A stretch of DNA of 8,125 bases from JBDHTS01 sp039808845 (GTDB lineage: Bacteria > Pseudomonadota > Alphaproteobacteria > Micavibrionales > Micavibrionaceae), in contig JBDHTS010000097.1 in the NCBI GenBank assembly GCA_039808845.1, positions 1-8,125 on the forward strand, written 5' to 3'. The notes beneath the pieces are model-generated. The model had not been told where the DNA came from, did no database searches, and worked only from the letters and a program-made list of their open reading frames with translations. Shown in pieces: positions 5,598-8,125 of this stretch (positions are counted from its first letter, which is position 1; each line of letters starts with the position of its first letter). Both the position numbers and the translations under genes were made by a program.

Positions 5598-5627
5598 GAG
5601 TATTTGCCAATGAAGAGAGGATTTTAA

Positions 5628-7541
5628 ATGAGCAAAGTAATCGGTATTGACCTTGGCACCACCAACTCCTGCGTGGCTGTCATGGACGGCAAAGAGTCTC
5701 GCGTTATAGAAAATGCCGAAGGCGCACGGACAACGCCTTCGATGATCGCCTTCACGAAAGACGGCGAGCGCCTGGTGGGCCAGCCTGCGAAACGGCAGGC
5801 CGTGACCAATCCTGAAAACACGCTTTATGCGATCAAGCGCCTGATCGGCCGCCGGTTCGAGGACGCGGAAGTCCAGAAAATGATCAAGACCGCCCCTTTC
5901 AAGATCATCAAGGGGCAGAACGGCGACGCCTGGGTTGAAGTGAACGGCGAGAAATTCGCGCCGTCGCAGATTTCCGCCATGGTTCTGCAGAAAATGAAGG
6001 AAACCGCGGAAAGCTTCCTCGGCGAAACGGTCACGCAGGCCGTTATCACCGTTCCCGCCTACTTCAACGACTCGCAGCGCCAGGCGACCAAAGATGCCGG
6101 CAAGATCGCGGGCCTTGAAGTCCTGCGCATCATCAACGAGCCGACGGCGGCGGCGCTGGCCTATGGTCTCGATAAAAAGAAATCGGGCACGATCGCTGTC
6201 TATGATTTGGGTGGCGGCACGTTCGACATTTCCATTCTTGAAATTGGCGATGGCGTGTTCGAGGTGAAATCAACCAACGGCGACACATTCCTTGGCGGTG
6301 AAGATTTCGACGCGCGCATCATCGACTATCTGGCCGACGAATTCAAAAAATCGGACGGCATCGACCTGCGGAAGGACAAGCTGGCCCTGCAGCGCCTGAA
6401 AGAAGCCGCCGAAAAGGCCAAGATCGAGCTGTCCTCCACCACGCAGACGGATGTCAACCTGCCCTTCATCACGGCGGACGCGTCCGGCCCGAAACATCTG
6501 AACATCAAACTGTCCCGCGCCAAGCTGGAAAGCCTGGTGGACGATCTGGTGAAACGGACCATCGAGCCGCTGAAGGCCGCTCTGAAGGATTCCGGGCTGA
6601 AGGCTTCGGATATCGACGATGTGGTGATGGTCGGCGGCATGACCCGCATGCCGAAAATCATCGAGACGGTGAAGGATTTCTTCGGCAAGGAACCGCATAA
6701 GGGCGTGAATCCCGATGAAGTCGTGGCCGATGGCGCGGCGATCCAGGGCGGCGTCCTGCGCGGCGACGTCAAGGACGTGCTGCTGCTCGATGTAACCCCG
6801 CTTTCGCTCGGCATCGAAACGCTGGGCGGCGTGTTCACGCGCCTGATCGATCGCAACACGACGATCCCGACCAAGAAGTCGCAGACCTTCTCCACGGCGG
6901 AGGACAACCAGAACGCCGTGACGATCCGCGTCTTCCAGGGCGAGCGCGAAATGGCGGCGGACAACAAGCTGCTGGGCCAGTTCGACCTGGTCGGCATCCC
7001 CCCCGCCCCGCGCGGCGTGCCGCAGATCGAGGTCGGCTTCGACATCGACGCCAACGGCATCGTGCATGTGGCGGCAAAGGACAAGGCGACCGGCAAGGAG
7101 CAGACGATCCGCATCCAGGCCTCGGGCGGCCTGTCCGACGCCGACATCAGGAAGATGGTGGAGGACGCCGAAGCCAACGCCGAAAGCGACAAGAAAAAAC
7201 GCGAAACGGTCGAGGCCCGCAACCAGGCGGAATCGATGATCCACCAGACGGAGAAAGCCATCGCCGACCTGGGAGACCAGATCCCGGCAGCGGAAAAATC
7301 GGCGGCGGAATCCGCGATCCAGGATCTGAAATCGGTGATGGATGGCGACAATTCCGAAGCCATCCGCGAAAAGACCACGGCCCTGATGCAGGCCAGCATG
7401 AAGCTGGGCGAACTGGCCTACCGCAAGGCGCAGGAACAGTCCGCCGGCACGCCGGACAGCGTCGGAAACGCCGATGGCGCGGCCTCGCCCGACGATGTCG
7501 TGGACGCCGACTTCACGGATGTGGATGACGACAGGAAATAA
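5628..7541 (+). CDS. dnaK: Chaperone protein DnaK (Hsp70)
   Basis: DnaK is the cytoplasmic ATP-driven chaperone that binds exposed hydrophobic peptide segments and works with DnaJ and GrpE. The 637-residue protein is full length. N-terminal ATPase domain (1-382): phosphate loop 1 IGIDLGTTNSCVAV (5-18), VPAYFNDSQRQATKDAG (142-158), phosphate loop 2 DLGGGTFD (193-200, with the autophosphorylatable Thr198) and the adenosine motif VVMVGGMTRMPKI (332-344). The hydrophobic interdomain linker DVLLLDVTP (383-391) is intact, and the substrate-binding beta domain and helical lid follow. The tail ends DVVDADFTDVDDDRK, an alphaproteobacterial style of the EEVD-like acidic terminus. The start is fixed by GAGAGGA 6 nt upstream and by homology. 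No key residue looks changed. Confidence 0.99.
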   Translation: MSKVIGIDLGTTNSCVAVMDGKESRVIENAEGARTTPSMIAFTKDGERLVGQPAKRQAVTNPENTLYAIKRLIGRRFEDAEVQKMIKTAPFKIIKGQNGDAWVEVNGEKFAPSQISAMVLQKMKETAESFLGETVTQAVITVPAYFNDSQRQATKDAGKIAGLEVLRIINEPTAAALAYGLDKKKSGTIAVYDLGGGTFDISILEIGDGVFEVKSTNGDTFLGGEDFDARIIDYLADEFKKSDGIDLRKDKLALQRLKEAAEKAKIELSSTTQTDVNLPFITADASGPKHLNIKLSRAKLESLVDDLVKRTIEPLKAALKDSGLKASDIDDVVMVGGMTRMPKIIETVKDFFGKEPHKGVNPDEVVADGAAIQGGVLRGDVKDVLLLDVTPLSLGIETLGGVFTRLIDRNTTIPTKKSQTFSTAEDNQNAVTIRVFQGEREMAADNKLLGQFDLVGIPPAPRGVPQIEVGFDIDANGIVHVAAKDKATGKEQTIRIQASGGLSDADIRKMVEDAEANAESDKKKRETVEARNQAESMIHQTEKAIADLGDQIPAAEKSAAESAIQDLKSVMDGDNSEAIREKTTALMQASMKLGELAYRKAQEQSAGTPDSVGNADGAASPDDVVDADFTDVDDDRK

Positions 7542-7560
7542 GCATAGGATGCGCTGAATA

Positions 7561-7607
7561 CGCGGGGGATTGGTTGCCATACGGCTCAATCCCCCTGCGC
7601 TTTGTTT
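7561..7607 (+). terminator. Stem-loop between dnaK and dnaJ (partial terminator / attenuator)
   Basis: GGGGGATTG (7564-7572) pairs perfectly with CAATCCCCC (7587-7595). The stem extends by CGC/GCG (7561-7563 with 7597-7599) across one bulged T. Inside the loop GCC-ATAC-GGC (7576-7585) can form a second small hairpin. The stem is followed by a T-rich stretch, CTTTGTTT (7600-7607). It looks like an intrinsic terminator, but dnaJ follows with its own Shine-Dalgarno (AGGGTGG, 7615-7621), so partial termination or 3'-end protection of dnaK mRNA is the likely role. Confidence 0.7.
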
Positions 7608-7623
7608 AGTCTTCAGGGTGGAT

Positions 7624-8121
7624 ATGGCCAAGGATTTTTATCAGATACTAGGTGCCGACAGGAAAGCTTCGGCGGAGGACCTGAAAAAGGCTTACCGCCA
7701 GCTCGCGCTTAAATACCATCCCGACCGCAACAAGGACGACAAGGCGGCGGAGCAGAAATTCAAGGAAATCAACGAGGCCTATGACGTTCTGAAGGATCCG
7801 CAAAAACGCGCGGCCTACGACCAGTTCGGCACGACGGAATTCGGCGGGGGCGGCGGACGCGGCGGTCCGGACTTCTCCAATTTCGGCGGCGCGTTCTCCG
7901 ACATTTTCGAAGGCATGTTCGGCGATTTCATGGGGCGTGGCGGCGCGTCGCGGACCGGCCCGCAGCGCGGCCAGGATATGCAATACACGATGGAAATCTC
8001 GCTGGAGGATGCCTACAAGGGCAAGGAAACCTCCATCAAGATTCCCGTTAACGAAGCCTGCGATAAATGCAACGGGTCCGGCGCGAAGCCGGGTACGGGC
8101 GAAGAGACCTGCCCCACCTGA
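7624..8121 (+). CDS. dnaJ: Chaperone protein DnaJ (Hsp40), N-terminal part, stop at window edge
   Basis: DnaJ is the J-domain cochaperone that stimulates DnaK ATP hydrolysis and delivers clients. Seen here: the J domain (1-70) with the essential HPD at 32-34, a Gly/Phe-rich linker (about 69-107), then the start of the client-binding domain with the first zinc motif CDKCNGSG (146-153). The second motif begins CPT (163-165) but is cut by TGA at 8119-8121, where Cys (TGC or TGT) is expected. DnaJ is normally about 370-390 residues, so over half is missing. Only four bases follow the stop, so a sequence-end error or join is more likely than a true short protein. The start is ATG 7624, with an AGGGTGG ribosome site and family-typical MAKDFYQILG. 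An upstream in-frame TTG at 7570 lies inside the stem-loop and is rejected. Confidence 0.93.
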   Translation: MAKDFYQILGADRKASAEDLKKAYRQLALKYHPDRNKDDKAAEQKFKEINEAYDVLKDPQKRAAYDQFGTTEFGGGGGRGGPDFSNFGGAFSDIFEGMFGDFMGRGGASRTGPQRGQDMQYTMEISLEDAYKGKETSIKIPVNEACDKCNGSGAKPGTGEETCPT

Positions 8122-8125
8122 GATC

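Noticed and set aside
6270..7631. Long minus-strand open frame (453 codons) opposite dnaK
   Set aside because: Opposite-strand frames over dnaK are a known artefact of its codon bias. The translation is Arg/His/Val-rich low-complexity with no domain, and dnaK itself is certain.

Overview
The window looks like chromosomal DNA from an alphaproteobacterium. It carries the core hrcA / grpE / dnaK / dnaJ heat-shock chaperone cluster next to a divergent rph (RNase PH). Three observations support the lineage: the DnaK acidic tail (DVVDADFTDVDDDRK), the rph/hrcA back-to-back layout familiar from that class, and a textbook GGAAC-N16-CGTT promoter of the EcfG general stress response type, a system restricted to Alphaproteobacteria. 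I cannot name a genus. The sequence is moderately GC-rich and densely coding, with no transposons, integrases, RNA genes or CRISPR arrays.

Layout. (1) 1-524, minus strand: the first 174 codons of rph, running off the left edge. (2) 525-638: a divergent promoter region in which the candidate -35 elements of rph and of the rightward gene share five bases. (3) 639-2324, plus: an unusual membrane-anchored protein, one N-terminal transmembrane helix + Sel1-like repeats + a CbxX/SpoVK-type AAA+ ATPase domain. (4) 2325-2390: a 7-bp-arm dyad and an extended -10 promoter so close to the hrcA ATG that the hrcA mRNA may be leaderless. (5) 2391-3425, plus: hrcA, the heat-shock repressor. (6) 3428-3586, minus: a 52-residue two-helix DUF3309 membrane protein, convergent with hrcA and preceded by the EcfG-type promoter. 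(7) 3826-4719, plus: an exported protein of unknown function, ending 15 bp before grpE. (8) 4735-5349, plus: grpE. (9) 5350-5627: a non-coding leader with a possible weak terminator, a dnaK promoter and a GC-rich hairpin. (10) 5628-7541, plus: dnaK. (11) 7542-7623: a long stem-loop that probably attenuates dnaJ. (12) 7624-8121, plus: the first 165 codons of dnaJ, broken by TGA four bases before the window ends.

Functionally, DnaK, DnaJ and GrpE form one Hsp70 cycle: DnaJ delivers clients and stimulates ATP hydrolysis, and GrpE exchanges the nucleotide. HrcA is the classical repressor of such genes. No canonical CIRCE operator is visible, so control of this cluster probably rests on sigma-factor promoters, with HrcA acting elsewhere. 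The most interesting parts are the insertions into an otherwise conserved cluster: the TM-Sel1-AAA+ gene between rph and hrcA, and the stress-promoter DUF3309 gene plus exported-protein gene that separate hrcA from grpE. I see no convincing wholly new multi-gene system. The strongest candidates for new biology are the AAA+ protein and the exported-protein/grpE pairing.
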